A DNA stretch of 33,633 bases from Dietzia timorensis (GCF_020742175.1 NZ_DYXM01000145.1:1-33633); one strand, 5' to 3'. Numbered from the stretch's first letter, positions 1-8,033 are shown. Program-made: numbers and translations. The notes: generated by a model from the sequence alone, not told the origin.

Positions 1-492
1 GTGACGGATGAGAACCACCTGGCGCAACCTGTCGGCATGCGGGGCAACAGAGGAGCGGAACGTCGCGAGAACGCTCTGATCAAGTTCGTAGGAGACTCGT
101 TCGACAGCGTCGGACACCGAAAGCCAGTCCATGCGGTCGCACTCGTCGGACGCGACGAACTCCCCGCCGATCTCGCGGGCGGCCCAATACCACACGCGCT
201 TGAATGCGCCGTTCTTCAGCCGATAGTTGGATTCGCCGAGAGACTGACCGAGAATGCACTCGTGTCCGGTCTCTTCGAGAAGCTCGCGCTTCGCCGTCAC
301 AGGTAATGCCTCGCCGCGGTCCAGTTTTCCCTTCGGTAGAGACCAATCGTCATACCGCGGCCGGTGGACGACGGCAACCTCTACGTCTCCCTTTTTCGTG
401 AGGCGGTACAACACCGCGCCGGCGGCGAGCACGGTTTTACCGGAATCGAAGGACACGGGCTTTTCGTTCTCATTGGAATGCTTCTTGGACAT
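1..492 (-). CDS. mutT1: MutT1-type Nudix hydrolase with C-terminal histidine phosphatase domain (partial, 3' end outside window)
   Basis: The frame is open from ATG at 492 down to base 1 (164 codons), so the C-terminus lies beyond the left edge. A complete Nudix box (G-x5-E-x7-REUxEExG) spans residues 55-77, with the metal-binding REL-L-EE core at 69-74. After a linker the visible part ends in VVLIRH (159-164), which looks like the first strand and catalytic His of a histidine-phosphatase (RHG) domain. That Nudix plus phosphatase arrangement is characteristic of mycobacterial MutT1, which acts on 8-oxo-(d)GTP and dinucleoside polyphosphates; the reaction here is inferred from the family. The start codon shares one base with the ppk stop (TGATG), so the gene should be translationally coupled to and cotranscribed with ppk. 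The phosphatase domain itself cannot be assessed. Confidence 0.88.
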   Translation of the reverse strand, partial: MSKKHSNENEKPVSFDSGKTVLAAGAVLYRLTKKGDVEVAVVHRPRYDDWSLPKGKLDRGEALPVTAKRELLEETGHECILGQSLGESNYRLKNGAFKRVWYWAAREIGGEFVASDECDRMDWLSVSDAVERVSYELDQSVLATFRSSVAPHADRLRQVVLIRH

Positions 493-2630
493 CAGTCGCG
501 CAGGCCTCCGTGCTCGGCGAGAAGCTCCATCTGATGATCGCGCTCTTCGTCCCGATTGTCGGGGCGGCGCTTCCACGTGCCGTCGGCCATCAGGGCCCAG
601 CACCGGGTGCGGGGATCCATCGCGGAATCGAAGACGTGCTCGAGCTCGGCCTTGAGTCGGGGTTCGTCGACCGGCGTGAGCACCTCGACGCGGCGATCGA
701 GGTTACGGTGCATCATGTCCGCCGAACCGAAGAGCACCTCGTCGGAAGCCTTGAAAGTGAAGATTCGTGAGTGCTCGAGGAACTGGCCTAGGATCGAGCG
801 GACTTCGATGTTCTCGCTGAGCCCCGGCACGCCGGCGCGGAGCCCGCAGATTCCGCGGACGAAGACCTGGACGGGAACGCCTGCTTGTGACGCCCGGTAC
901 AGGGCGTCGATGACCTGTTCGTCGACGATCGCGTTGGCCTTGATGCGGATGCGTGCATCGTGGCCCTCCGCGGCGAGCTGCACCTCGTGTTCGATCTTGC
1001 GGATGATTCCCTTCCTGATCCCTTCCGGTGCCACGAGAATCTTGCGGTATTTCGTGGGATGGGAATACCCGGTCAGGTAGTTGAAGAGCTCATTGAGATC
1101 GGCCGCGATGTCTTCGTCGGCAGTAAACAGACCTACGTCCTCGTAGAGGCGCGCGGTCTTGGGGTTGTAGTTGCCGGTGCCGATGTGACAGTACCTGCGG
1201 AGCCTGTCGCCCTCGTCTCGAACGACGAGAGAGGTCTTGCAGTGGGTCTTGAGGCCGAGGAGCCCGTAGACGACGTGCACGCCGGCCTGCTCGAGTTCGC
1301 GCGCCCAACGAATATTGTTCTGTTCGTCGAACCGCGCCATGAGTTCGACCATGGCCACGACCTGCTTGCCTGCGGCCGCGGCCTCGACGAGAGCGTTGAT
1401 GATCGGCGAATCACCCGAGGTGCGGTACAGGGTCTGCTTGATCGCCAACACGTTGGGATCGGCCGCGGCCTGCTCGAGGAACCGCTGCACCGTCGTCGAG
1501 AACGAATCGTACGGGTGATGAACGAGGACGTCGCCGTCCTGCAACGAGGCGAAGATGTTGCGCTGCGCCTCGCGCTCGCCGAACGCCGGGGGAGTCGACG
1601 GTACCCAGGCCTTCTCCTTGAGATCGGGAAGATTGACGCCATAGATCTGCCACAGCGCCGTCCGGTCGATGAGGCCGCGATGCCAATACACGTCCTCGTC
1701 GGAGACCTCGAGCTCGGATTTGAGCAGGTGAAGCATGTGGTCGGTCATGTCCTCGGCGATCTCGAGGCGAACCACGGAACCGAAGCGTCGCCGCGCAAGT
1801 TCCCGCTCGAGCGCCTTGAGCAAATCCTCATCGCGGTCCTCCTCGACGGCGAGATCGGCGTTCCTCGTGACGCGGAAGACGTGGTAATCGACTATATCCA
1901 TGCCGTGGAAGAGCTGGTCGAGGTGCGCGGCGATGACCTCTTCGGCGGTCACGAAGACGATCTGCTTGGTGTCGCGCCGCTCGACGCGGACGAAGCGCGG
2001 GACGTTGTTCGGGATCTTGACCCGGGCAAAGTGCTCCTGCCCGGACTCGGTCTCCCGCACCGTGACGGCGAGGTTGAGGCTCAGACCGGAGATGTACGGG
2101 AACGGGTGCGACGGATCGACGGCAAGCGGCGTGAGCACCGGGAAAATCCGATCGTGGAACTGCTGCGAAAGCAGCGTTCGCTCACTGGTGCTGAGCTCCG
2201 CCCACGGGAGAATGAGCACTCCCTCTTCCGCCAACGCAGGGAGTACCTCATCGACGAGGATGTGGTCTTGCTGGGCACTGAGCTCGTGAGCGCGCTCACC
2301 GATCAAGGTGAGCTGTTCCGCCGGTGTCTTTCCGTCGGCGCTACGGACGGGAAGCCCCGAATCGTCTCGGCGCTTGAGGCCGGCCACCCGAACCATGTAG
2401 AACTCGTCGAGGTTGGACGAGAAGATCGCCAGAAACTTGGCACGTTCCAGGAGGGGCTGACGTTCGTCGGCAGCCATGGCGAGAACGCGCCCGTTGAAGT
2501 CGAGCCAGCTGAGCTCGCGGTTGATATAGCGGTTTGCGGGCAGCCGGGGCTTCGAGCTTCCCGTCTGTGTCGCCGTAACCGGGGTAGGAGGCGATTGCGG
2601 AGTGCCTGAGGTGGATTCGGTTTCGCTCAC
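492..2630 (-). CDS. ppk: Polyphosphate kinase (PPK1)
   Basis: Predicted 712 aa, the usual length for PPK1, which reversibly polymerises the ATP gamma-phosphate into inorganic polyphosphate. The N-terminal domain shows RYINRELSWLDFNGRVL (about residues 34-50). The catalytic core contains RRYCHIGTGNYNPKTARLYED with the likely autophosphorylated histidine at about residue 482. The HHPYDSF and LGQFLEHSRIF motifs of the family are also present. The GTG start at 2630 is chosen because it forms a GTGA overlap with the cofC stop. An in-frame upstream extension to 2777 would lie inside cofC and has no homology-like character. The order cofC-ppk-mutT1 with tight overlaps indicates one operon. Identification is firm; the N-terminal 30 residues are low-complexity Ser/Thr/Pro. 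Confidence 0.96.
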   Translation of the reverse strand: MSETESTSGTPQSPPTPVTATQTGSSKPRLPANRYINRELSWLDFNGRVLAMAADERQPLLERAKFLAIFSSNLDEFYMVRVAGLKRRDDSGLPVRSADGKTPAEQLTLIGERAHELSAQQDHILVDEVLPALAEEGVLILPWAELSTSERTLLSQQFHDRIFPVLTPLAVDPSHPFPYISGLSLNLAVTVRETESGQEHFARVKIPNNVPRFVRVERRDTKQIVFVTAEEVIAAHLDQLFHGMDIVDYHVFRVTRNADLAVEEDRDEDLLKALERELARRRFGSVVRLEIAEDMTDHMLHLLKSELEVSDEDVYWHRGLIDRTALWQIYGVNLPDLKEKAWVPSTPPAFGEREAQRNIFASLQDGDVLVHHPYDSFSTTVQRFLEQAAADPNVLAIKQTLYRTSGDSPIINALVEAAAAGKQVVAMVELMARFDEQNNIRWARELEQAGVHVVYGLLGLKTHCKTSLVVRDEGDRLRRYCHIGTGNYNPKTARLYEDVGLFTADEDIAADLNELFNYLTGYSHPTKYRKILVAPEGIRKGIIRKIEHEVQLAAEGHDARIRIKANAIVDEQVIDALYRASQAGVPVQVFVRGICGLRAGVPGLSENIEVRSILGQFLEHSRIFTFKASDEVLFGSADMMHRNLDRRVEVLTPVDEPRLKAELEHVFDSAMDPRTRCWALMADGTWKRRPDNRDEERDHQMELLAEHGGLRD

Positions 2631-3400
2631 CCCTTCATTTTGCCTAATGACCTCTGTTCGTGTGTGCCCGGTCCGTCGGCGAGCCACGAATCCACGAACA
2701 GCGTGGTGTGTTCTCCCAGGTCCGAGATGTGGTTGAGGTGCGCGACGGAATCGACATCGCGGCGCAGTCCAACCCACCGGGCGCCCTCGGCGAGATCGTG
2801 AGCGCCGGAGGCGGCGAACTCGCGGGCGGAATCGGCCCCGAAGAACGTTCGTAGGTCCTCTCCGGACTCTCCGCCGGCGTTGAACGTCGCCATTGTCGTG
2901 CCCGCGCTGTCAGCGTCGGGGACGAAGCCTCGCTCGACGTGTGTTGCGGCTTCGAGCGCCGAGAGGAGTTCACCTTCGCTAATACCTGGAAGGTCCGAGG
3001 CGAGAACGGCGACGCGGCGATACAGGGGTGGCGTTCCTCTCCGCGCCCACGACAGTCCGACGGCCGCGGCGTAGCGAAACGTGCGGTCGCCGCCGGATAC
3101 CACTACGGGCTCGGCAGACTGCTCTTCGAATTCGGAGAGGACACGCGCTCCTGCGCCCGCGGCGAGGCTTGCCAGCTCGTCGTCCGCCGTCACCACGGCG
3201 ACGGTGTCGACGGCCGGGCAGCGGAGGGCCGCGGCGATGACGTCGAGAAGCATCGCGCGGACGAGCCTCCGCCGGGTGGGACCGGACAACTCCGTCGTCA
3301 TCCTCGACTTGGCCCTGTCCAAGGACTTGGCGGGCACGACCACGGCCCACTGCCCGCCGGCACGGGGAGCAGCGGATGATTCAGCGGCCGATCTCAGCAT
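2627..3400 (-). CDS. fbiD: CofC/FbiD-type nucleotidyltransferase (F420 biosynthesis)
   Basis: Predicted 257 aa. The N-terminal WAVVVPAKSLDRAKSRM element is the nucleotide-binding loop of CofC/FbiD guanylyltransferases. LASDLPGIS (about residue 135) is the conserved metal-binding strand, and FVPDADSAGTTM is the substrate loop. In actinobacteria the family activates phosphoenolpyruvate with GTP for cofactor F420 biosynthesis; some homologues use phospholactate. Synteny with ppk and opposite gpsA matches the mycobacterial fbiD locus. Its TGA overlaps the ppk GTG by 4 nt. The ATG at 3400 has only a weak Shine-Dalgarno-like stretch, so the exact start is less sure. The rest of the F420 pathway is not in this window. 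Confidence 0.88.
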   Translation of the reverse strand: MLRSAAESSAAPRAGGQWAVVVPAKSLDRAKSRMTTELSGPTRRRLVRAMLLDVIAAALRCPAVDTVAVVTADDELASLAAGAGARVLSEFEEQSAEPVVVSGGDRTFRYAAAVGLSWARRGTPPLYRRVAVLASDLPGISEGELLSALEAATHVERGFVPDADSAGTTMATFNAGGESGEDLRTFFGADSAREFAASGAHDLAEGARWVGLRRDVDSVAHLNHISDLGEHTTLFVDSWLADGPGTHEQRSLGKMKG

Positions 3401-3455
3401 TTAACCAATCGTGCCACACGTGCTCGGGTATCTTGAGTGTGCAATACGCTGACGG

Positions 3456-3486
3456 CGGGAAGGGCCTTCCCGACCCGCCGGGTCGG
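3456..3486 (+). promoter_or_regulatory. Two overlapping palindromes in the gpsA leader
   Basis: CGGGAAGGGCCTTCCCG (3456-3472) and CCGACCCGCCGGGTCGG (3470-3486) are adjacent perfect inverted repeats that share three bases, so in RNA only one hairpin can form fully at a time. They end 27 nt before the gpsA TTG. A possible -10 TACGCT (3445-3450) would put the transcription start at about the first palindrome. They may be protein sites or leader structure; the function is unknown. Confidence 0.4.
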
Positions 3487-3513
3487 CGAACTTCACGGTG
3501 TTGGGAGCGTGCT

Positions 3514-4512
3514 TTGGTTCGGGTAGCGGTCATGGGATCAGGCTCGTGGGGTACGGCCGTGGGCAAGGTGCTTGCCGATGGCGGCAACGACGTCGTGATG
3601 TGGGCGCGCAGGGAGCAAGTGGCCGAGGAGATCCGTTCGCGGCATACCAACGACCGTTACCTGCCGGAGGTGCCGCTCCCCGAGCAGATGTCGGGAACTT
3701 CCGATGCCGCCGAGGCACTCGAGGGCGCCAGTCATGTCGTGCTCGGCGTGCCCGCTCAGTCGCTCGGGGAGAACATGCGGGCTTGGGCCGACATCCTTCC
3801 GGAGGGCGCCGGTTATATCTCGCTCGCCAAAGGCGTCGAGACCGCGTCGCTGCGTCGCGCGAGCCAGATCATCGCCGAAGACGGCGCGGTCGATCCGTCG
3901 CGAATCGGTGTGCTTTCCGGTCCGAACCTGGCGAAGGAAATCGCCGACGGGCAGTTCGCCGCGACGGTCATCGCATCCGAGAACGCGCAGCTCGCCGAAG
4001 AACTTCAGGGGATCTTCGCCACCTCATATCTACGCCCCTATACCAATGGTGACGTCGTGGGTTGCGAGATCGCCGGGGCGGCGAAGAATGTCATCGCCCT
4101 GGTGTGCGGCATGGCCGCAGGTCTCGGGATGGGCTACAACACGAGCGCCACGCTGATCACGCGCGGCCTGGCGGAGATCACGCGACTCGGGATCGCCCTC
4201 GGCGCGGAACAGGCGACGTTCTCGGGGCTCGCGGGTATAGGCGACCTGGTGGCGACGTGCTCGTCCTCCCTTTCACGCAACCGCCGGTTCGGCGAACAGC
4301 TCGGCATGGGCCGGACGATGGACGAGGCGCAGGAGGCGACCAATGGGCAGGTCGCCGAGGGCGTGAAGTCGTGCACCTCCATCCGCGCCCTTTCCCAGGA
4401 GGCGGGAGTAGAGATGCCGCTCACCGAGGCCGCGCACCTCGTCTGCCATGAAGGCATCCCGGTCTCGCAACTCGTGCAGGCGCTCATGGGGCGCACGAAG
4501 AAGAGCGAATAA
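3514..4512 (+). CDS. gpsA: NAD(P)-dependent glycerol-3-phosphate dehydrogenase
   Basis: Predicted 332 aa, the normal GpsA length. It reduces dihydroxyacetone phosphate to sn-glycerol-3-phosphate for phospholipid synthesis in the cytoplasm. The Rossmann motif GSGSWG is at residues 8-13, the SLAKGVE segment includes Lys106, and GAAKNVIAL carries the catalytic lysine at about residue 191. FSGLAGIGDLVATCSS and the SRNRRFG substrate loop follow. The TTG at 3514 is chosen because GGGAG (3503-3507) sits 6 nt upstream and VRVAVMGSG is the expected family N-terminus. The open frame continues upstream to 3376 through intergenic sequence with no family character. ddl follows on the same strand after a 63-nt gap, the mycobacterial gpsA-ddl order. 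Confidence 0.95.
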   Translation: MVRVAVMGSGSWGTAVGKVLADGGNDVVMWARREQVAEEIRSRHTNDRYLPEVPLPEQMSGTSDAAEALEGASHVVLGVPAQSLGENMRAWADILPEGAGYISLAKGVETASLRRASQIIAEDGAVDPSRIGVLSGPNLAKEIADGQFAATVIASENAQLAEELQGIFATSYLRPYTNGDVVGCEIAGAAKNVIALVCGMAAGLGMGYNTSATLITRGLAEITRLGIALGAEQATFSGLAGIGDLVATCSSSLSRNRRFGEQLGMGRTMDEAQEATNGQVAEGVKSCTSIRALSQEAGVEMPLTEAAHLVCHEGIPVSQLVQALMGRTKKSE

Positions 4513-4562
4513 CTCCTCCCGGCGCGGGCGCGGTGGTGCGCGGACGGCGTGCGGGTAGGCGG

Positions 4563-4568
4563 TAGCCT
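4563..4568 (+). promoter_or_regulatory. -10-like TAGCCT, leaderless ddl start
   Basis: A TANNNT hexamer is separated by 7 nt from the GTG at 4576, placing the expected transcription start at the start codon. It supports that start over the in-frame GTG at 4570. No clear -35 was seen. Confidence 0.45.
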
Positions 4569-4575
4569 TGTGCCC

Positions 4576-5685
4576 GTGAGTCGCATAACCGTTGCAGTCC
4601 TGTACGGCGGGCGCAGTCCCGAACACAGCATCTCCTGTGTCTCGGCGGGCGCCGTCATGAGCCATCTCGATCCCGAGCGCTACGAGGTCGTCCCTGTGGG
4701 CATCACGACCTCGGGCGCCTGGGTCGAGGGCACGAGCGATTTCGCATCGCTGCGGATCGAAGATCGCCGGCTGCCCAAGGTGGATGACGGCGCGCAGCGC
4801 GTCGCGATCGGGACCGGTGAAACCGAGCGCGGAGTGATCCGCTACTCCGAGGGCCCGAACGCGGGCGAGCTCTACACGCACGCCGACGTCATTTTCCCTG
4901 TCCTGCATGGGCCCAACGGCGAGGACGGGACGATCCAAGGGCTTCTCGAGCTATCCGGCGTGCCGTATGTGGGGCCGGGGGTATTCGCGTCCTCGGCGTC
5001 GATGGACAAGGAATTCACCAAGAAGGTGCTCGGCCAGGCGGGCTTGTCGATTGGCGTGCAGGTCGTGCTCCGGCGCGGCGAGGGCACCGTCTCCGCCGCG
5101 GATCGCGAGCGGCTCGGGCTGCCCGTGTTCGTCAAGCCCGCGCGCGGAGGATCGTCGATCGGCATCACGAAGGTCGGCGATTGGGCGCGCCTGGAGCCGG
5201 CAATCGAGGAAGCGCGCAAGCACGACACCAAAGTGATCGTGGAAGCCGGGATCGTGGGGCGCGAGATCGAGTGCGGCGTACTCGAGTTGCCTTCCGGTGA
5301 GGTGCGTGCCAGCCTTCCCGCCGAAATTCATTTCCCCGACGAACCCGGATCGGGAACCGACGACGCTACGGGCGATGCCGCCTTCTACGACTTCGATACC
5401 AAATACATCGACGCCGTGAGTTCCTACGATCTGCCGGCGAAGATCTCGGAGGCGGAGACCGATGAGGTGCGCCGGGTCGCCGTGGAGGCCTTCGAGGCTC
5501 TCGACGCCAAGGGGCTGTCCCGCGTCGACTTCTTTGTGACGGCGGACGGCGCAGTCATCAACGAGGTGAACACGATCCCCGGGTTCACTCCCATTTCGAT
5601 GTACCCGAAGATGTGGGAGGCCACGGGAATCGGCTACACCGAATTACTCGACACCCTTGTGCAGACGGCCCTCGGAGGGCGGTAA
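4576..5685 (+). CDS. ddl: D-alanine--D-alanine ligase
   Basis: Predicted 369 aa. It makes D-Ala-D-Ala for peptidoglycan precursors in the cytoplasm. N-terminal VAVLYGGRSPEHSISCVSAG and the VLHGPNGEDGTIQGLLE segment are diagnostic. The ATP-grasp core shows PVFVKPARGGSSIGI and KVIVEAGIVGREIECGVLE, and the C-terminal metal/catalytic strand is INEVNTIPGFTPISMYP. The GTG at 4576 is preferred because TAGCCT lies exactly 7 nt upstream, consistent with a leaderless message. An in-frame GTG at 4570 and another at 4549 are alternatives. The gene ends opposite a convergent gene 53 nt away. Function is secure; only the start is uncertain. Confidence 0.95.
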   Translation: MSRITVAVLYGGRSPEHSISCVSAGAVMSHLDPERYEVVPVGITTSGAWVEGTSDFASLRIEDRRLPKVDDGAQRVAIGTGETERGVIRYSEGPNAGELYTHADVIFPVLHGPNGEDGTIQGLLELSGVPYVGPGVFASSASMDKEFTKKVLGQAGLSIGVQVVLRRGEGTVSAADRERLGLPVFVKPARGGSSIGITKVGDWARLEPAIEEARKHDTKVIVEAGIVGREIECGVLELPSGEVRASLPAEIHFPDEPGSGTDDATGDAAFYDFDTKYIDAVSSYDLPAKISEAETDEVRRVAVEAFEALDAKGLSRVDFFVTADGAVINEVNTIPGFTPISMYPKMWEATGIGYTELLDTLVQTALGGR

Positions 5686-5738
5686 CAGGCGCGGACGCGT
5701 CCGGGCTCCGGCAGGCTCGGGCGGGTTCCGGCCGGTCG

Positions 5739-6224
5739 CTACTCGACGTAGGTGAAGATGTCGGTGCGCAGGTCGGCCGGGTCCATTTCGGGACTCGGCT
5801 CGGTGACGTACACCTCGAAAAACGGCAACTTCGGCGTCATACCCTGCTGTTCGACCTGTGCAAGGAGCTCCTCGTAGGCCTGGGGAAGTTTGTCGAACGC
5901 GCCGATATGGGACAGGCTCGCGACCTTACCTGCCGGGATCTCGCCGGGCTCCAGGGTGACCTTCTGAGCGGGAATCGGTGCGATAAGAGCGGTGGACGTG
6001 GGGAACCCGATCTCGATATCGACGGTGTCGGACGGCTGACGGGTGAACAGCGCGTAGGCCGGGCCAGCAGGTTGAACCGCGGTGGCCAGGGACGAGAACC
6101 CGGTATCGAAAAGCTCCTCGAGCTTGGACATCTGCCAGCCGTTTGCCTTCACGCAGACGGTCGTCACCGTGGGGATGTCGAAGATCTCGACGCTGCTGCG
6201 AGCCGTTGCGGTGAGAAAGTCCAT
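5739..6224 (-). CDS. GyrI-like / AraC effector-binding-domain protein
   Basis: Predicted 161 aa single-domain protein with no helix-turn-helix. The pattern (short strand VEIFDIPTVTTVCVKA, a helix, then YALFTRQPSDTVDIEIGFPT, and later IPAGKVASLSHIGAFDKLPQAYEELL) is that of the GyrI-like/SOUL small-molecule-binding fold. The IPAGKVASLSHIG strand-turn followed by a Tyr/Glu-containing helix is typical. Family members bind hydrophobic ligands or partner proteins; some hydrolyse or sequester toxic compounds. The role here is unknown. It lies 42 nt downstream of the DUF3515 gene on the same strand, so cotranscription is plausible, and AGGGG is about 9 nt before the ATG. It converges on ddl. Confidence 0.7.
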   Translation of the reverse strand: MDFLTATARSSVEIFDIPTVTTVCVKANGWQMSKLEELFDTGFSSLATAVQPAGPAYALFTRQPSDTVDIEIGFPTSTALIAPIPAQKVTLEPGEIPAGKVASLSHIGAFDKLPQAYEELLAQVEQQGMTPKLPFFEVYVTEPSPEMDPADLRTDIFTYVE

Positions 6225-6266
6225 CGTGGGTCCCCTGGGGTCGGTGATCGGAGTTCGGATCGCGGG

Positions 6267-6920
6267 CTAGTTGCCCGGTTCGGTGGGCGCGGCGTCATTG
6301 CCGGCGACATCCGCAGGCGTGGGTTCCGTCGCTTCCATCGTCTCCTTGAGGGTATCGGAGACCGCCTGGATGGGACCGGTTCCAGAATCCTCCGGCAGGG
6401 TGATTGCCACGTAGACGGGCCGGTCGACCGCCACCCACGTCGAATCAGTGACCTCGGCGACGGGATCGCTTTCGTTGAACCACTGGACGTCGTTGACCTC
6501 GGTCAGCGCCGTGCCGACCTCGAAACCCTGCGGTGCGGGCAGCCCGCACCGAACGATAACCGGGGCACCGGATTCGAGACGGTAACCGGCAGCAGCATCC
6601 GGGGCGGGGTCGGAGAATTCCACGCGCTTCGCCTCGCCGAGCTCGTCGCCCAGCGCGGCGAGCAACTCGGAACATTCGGGCGAGTCGCCATCCGGGTTCG
6701 GCACCGTGACCGCGTTGAGCGGATCGTCCTGGCTTGCGCCTGTCGAGTTATAGACTTGGGACGCCCCGTAAAGGATTCCGCCCACGAGAATCACCGGAAG
6801 AGCGACGGCGGCCGCGACGACCCATGGATTCCTGCCCATCGGATCGCCGGTGGCGGTTGTCGCGTTGCCGTCGGTATCCGGATCCGGGGTGACATCGTCC
6901 GCAGAAGAGTCTTTGGCCAT
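6267..6920 (-). CDS. DUF3515-family membrane-anchored protein
   Basis: Predicted 217 aa. A hydrophilic acidic N-terminus (about 40 residues, Asp/Thr rich) precedes one hydrophobic segment (WVVAAAVALPVILVGGILYGA). It is followed by an extracytoplasmic domain with two cysteines (SPECSELLAALGD and VIVRCGLPAPQGFEVG) that could form a disulfide. The motif VEFSDP...GAPVIVRCGLP and the downstream VQWFNE resemble the mycobacterial DUF3515 family (Rv2980-like), which sits at this locus; its function is unknown. The ATG at 6920 is chosen because TATGGT lies 7 nt upstream on this strand. In-frame upstream starts exist to 6959. It is divergent from thiL with 74 nt between starts. Confidence 0.75.
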   Translation of the reverse strand: MAKDSSADDVTPDPDTDGNATTATGDPMGRNPWVVAAAVALPVILVGGILYGASQVYNSTGASQDDPLNAVTVPNPDGDSPECSELLAALGDELGEAKRVEFSDPAPDAAAGYRLESGAPVIVRCGLPAPQGFEVGTALTEVNDVQWFNESDPVAEVTDSTWVAVDRPVYVAITLPEDSGTGPIQAVSDTLKETMEATEPTPADVAGNDAAPTEPGN

Positions 6921-6927
6921 ACCGTTC

Positions 6928-6937
6928 ACCATACGAT
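6928..6937. promoter_or_regulatory. Overlapping back-to-back -10 elements (DUF3515 / thiL)
   Basis: On the minus strand TATGGT (6933-6928) is 7 nt before the DUF3515 ATG at 6920. On the plus strand TACGAT (6932-6937) could start thiL mRNA near 6944, leaving a leader of about 50 nt that holds the GAAGAGGAG ribosome site. The two hexamers share two base pairs, so the polymerases would compete for the same melted region. Confidence 0.45.
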
Positions 6938-6994
6938 GTGCGCTGCCGGCGGCCGGCAAGTGCCGCGACCCATGGAGAGTGAAGAGGAGACAGT

Positions 6995-8023
6995 GTGACC
7001 GACCCCTGCGATCGATCGCCGGCCCGGGAGACCGTGGCCGCGTCGACCGAGGCCGAGATCATCGAGATTTTCACCGCGGCGGCGTCACGGGCTTCCGCGG
7101 GGCATCCTCCGACGACCCTCGTTGTGGGAAATGGGGACGACGCCGCCGTGTTCGCCGCGTCTACGGATGTCGTCGCGAGTACGGACATGATCGTCGAGGG
7201 CACCCACTTCCGAAGAGAATGGTCGACGCCCGCCGAGATCGGCGCACGCGCGGTCGCGCAGGCCGCCTCGGACATCTCGGCGATGGGAGCGCATGTCCGC
7301 TATATCGTCATCGCCCTGTCGCTTACGCGCGACATGATGCTGGCGGATGTCGAGTGTCTCGCCACGGGTGCGGCGATGGAGGCGCGGCGCGCGGGAGCCC
7401 AGATCATCGGCGGGGACATCACCACAGGCCCCTGTCTTGTTCTCGCTCCTATGGCGCTCGGCGACTTCGAGGAGGAGGGGGCGGCTGCCGTCCGTCTCTC
7501 CGGGGCAAGGCCCGGCGATGTCCTTGCCCTCAGTGGTCTCCCGGGGCGCTCGGCTGCGGGGCTCGAGCTGATTTCCGCGGGCTACGCCGACGGGATTGCG
7601 CAGGATCTCTTTCGCGCCCCGCGACCTGAATACACCCTCGGCTCGGCGGCACGGCGCGCCGGTGCGAGCGCACTCACCGACGTCACCGACGGTTTACTTC
7701 TCGATCTCTCGGGACTGTGCCGAGCGAGCGGGGTAATCGCATACCTCGATACCTCTACATTTGTTGACGATAAGGTTTTGCGGGATGCGGCCGCGACCCT
7801 CGGGAAGGACCACGGTTCCGCGGTAGCCGAATGGCATCTCACCGGGGGAGAGGACCACGGCCTACTCGCGTCCTTCCCCGCCGGAACCGAGATTCCCACC
7901 GGGTTCACGGCGTGCGGCGTCATCGGGGAACCCACACAGGAACACGGTGCGGGTTCCGTCCTGGTTGACGGCGAGCCGAGGAGAATCTCGGGGTGGGACT
8001 CGGCGCGCGGACGGCAGACGTAA
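6995..8023 (+). CDS. thiL: Thiamine-monophosphate kinase
   Basis: Predicted 342 aa. It phosphorylates thiamine monophosphate to thiamine pyrophosphate with ATP, the last step of cofactor B1 synthesis. Family features in order are VGNGDDAAVFA (metal/ATP Asp pair), STDMIVEGTHF, ASDISAMGAH, GGDITTGPCLVLA, GDVLALSGLPGRSAAGLEL and TDVTDGLLLDLSGLCRASGV. These define the PurM/ThiL fold with its N-terminal Asp cluster and C-terminal substrate site. The GTG start has a good ribosome binding site (GAAGAGGAG, 6981-6989). Length is slightly above the typical 320-335 aa because of a short N-terminal extension. The stop codon TAA is part of the -10-like element of the next gene. Confidence 0.95.
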   Translation: MTDPCDRSPARETVAASTEAEIIEIFTAAASRASAGHPPTTLVVGNGDDAAVFAASTDVVASTDMIVEGTHFRREWSTPAEIGARAVAQAASDISAMGAHVRYIVIALSLTRDMMLADVECLATGAAMEARRAGAQIIGGDITTGPCLVLAPMALGDFEEEGAAAVRLSGARPGDVLALSGLPGRSAAGLELISAGYADGIAQDLFRAPRPEYTLGSAARRAGASALTDVTDGLLLDLSGLCRASGVIAYLDTSTFVDDKVLRDAAATLGKDHGSAVAEWHLTGGEDHGLLASFPAGTEIPTGFTACGVIGEPTQEHGAGSVLVDGEPRRISGWDSARGRQT

Positions 8024-8026
8024 ACT
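8021..8026 (+). promoter_or_regulatory. -10-like TAAACT, leaderless gamma-CA-like gene start
   Basis: TAAACT begins with the thiL stop codon TAA and is 7 nt before the ATG at 8034. This suggests an internal leaderless promoter in addition to readthrough from thiL. Confidence 0.45.
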
Positions 8027-8033
8027 CGGGCAC

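Noticed and set aside
960..2609. Long open plus-strand frame (549 codons)
   Set aside because: It lies entirely antisense to ppk, whose motifs are certain; high-GC third positions keep the opposite frame open.
5692..5703. Palindrome CGGACGCGTCCG between ddl and the convergent GyrI-like gene, considered as a terminator
   Set aside because: It has no loop spacing, only a 4-bp usable stem and no T-run; too weak to call.
5613..6998. Open plus-strand frame of 461 codons
   Set aside because: It spans antisense of the GyrI-like and DUF3515 genes and parts of ddl; the composition is Arg/Gly/Asp shadow sequence without motifs.
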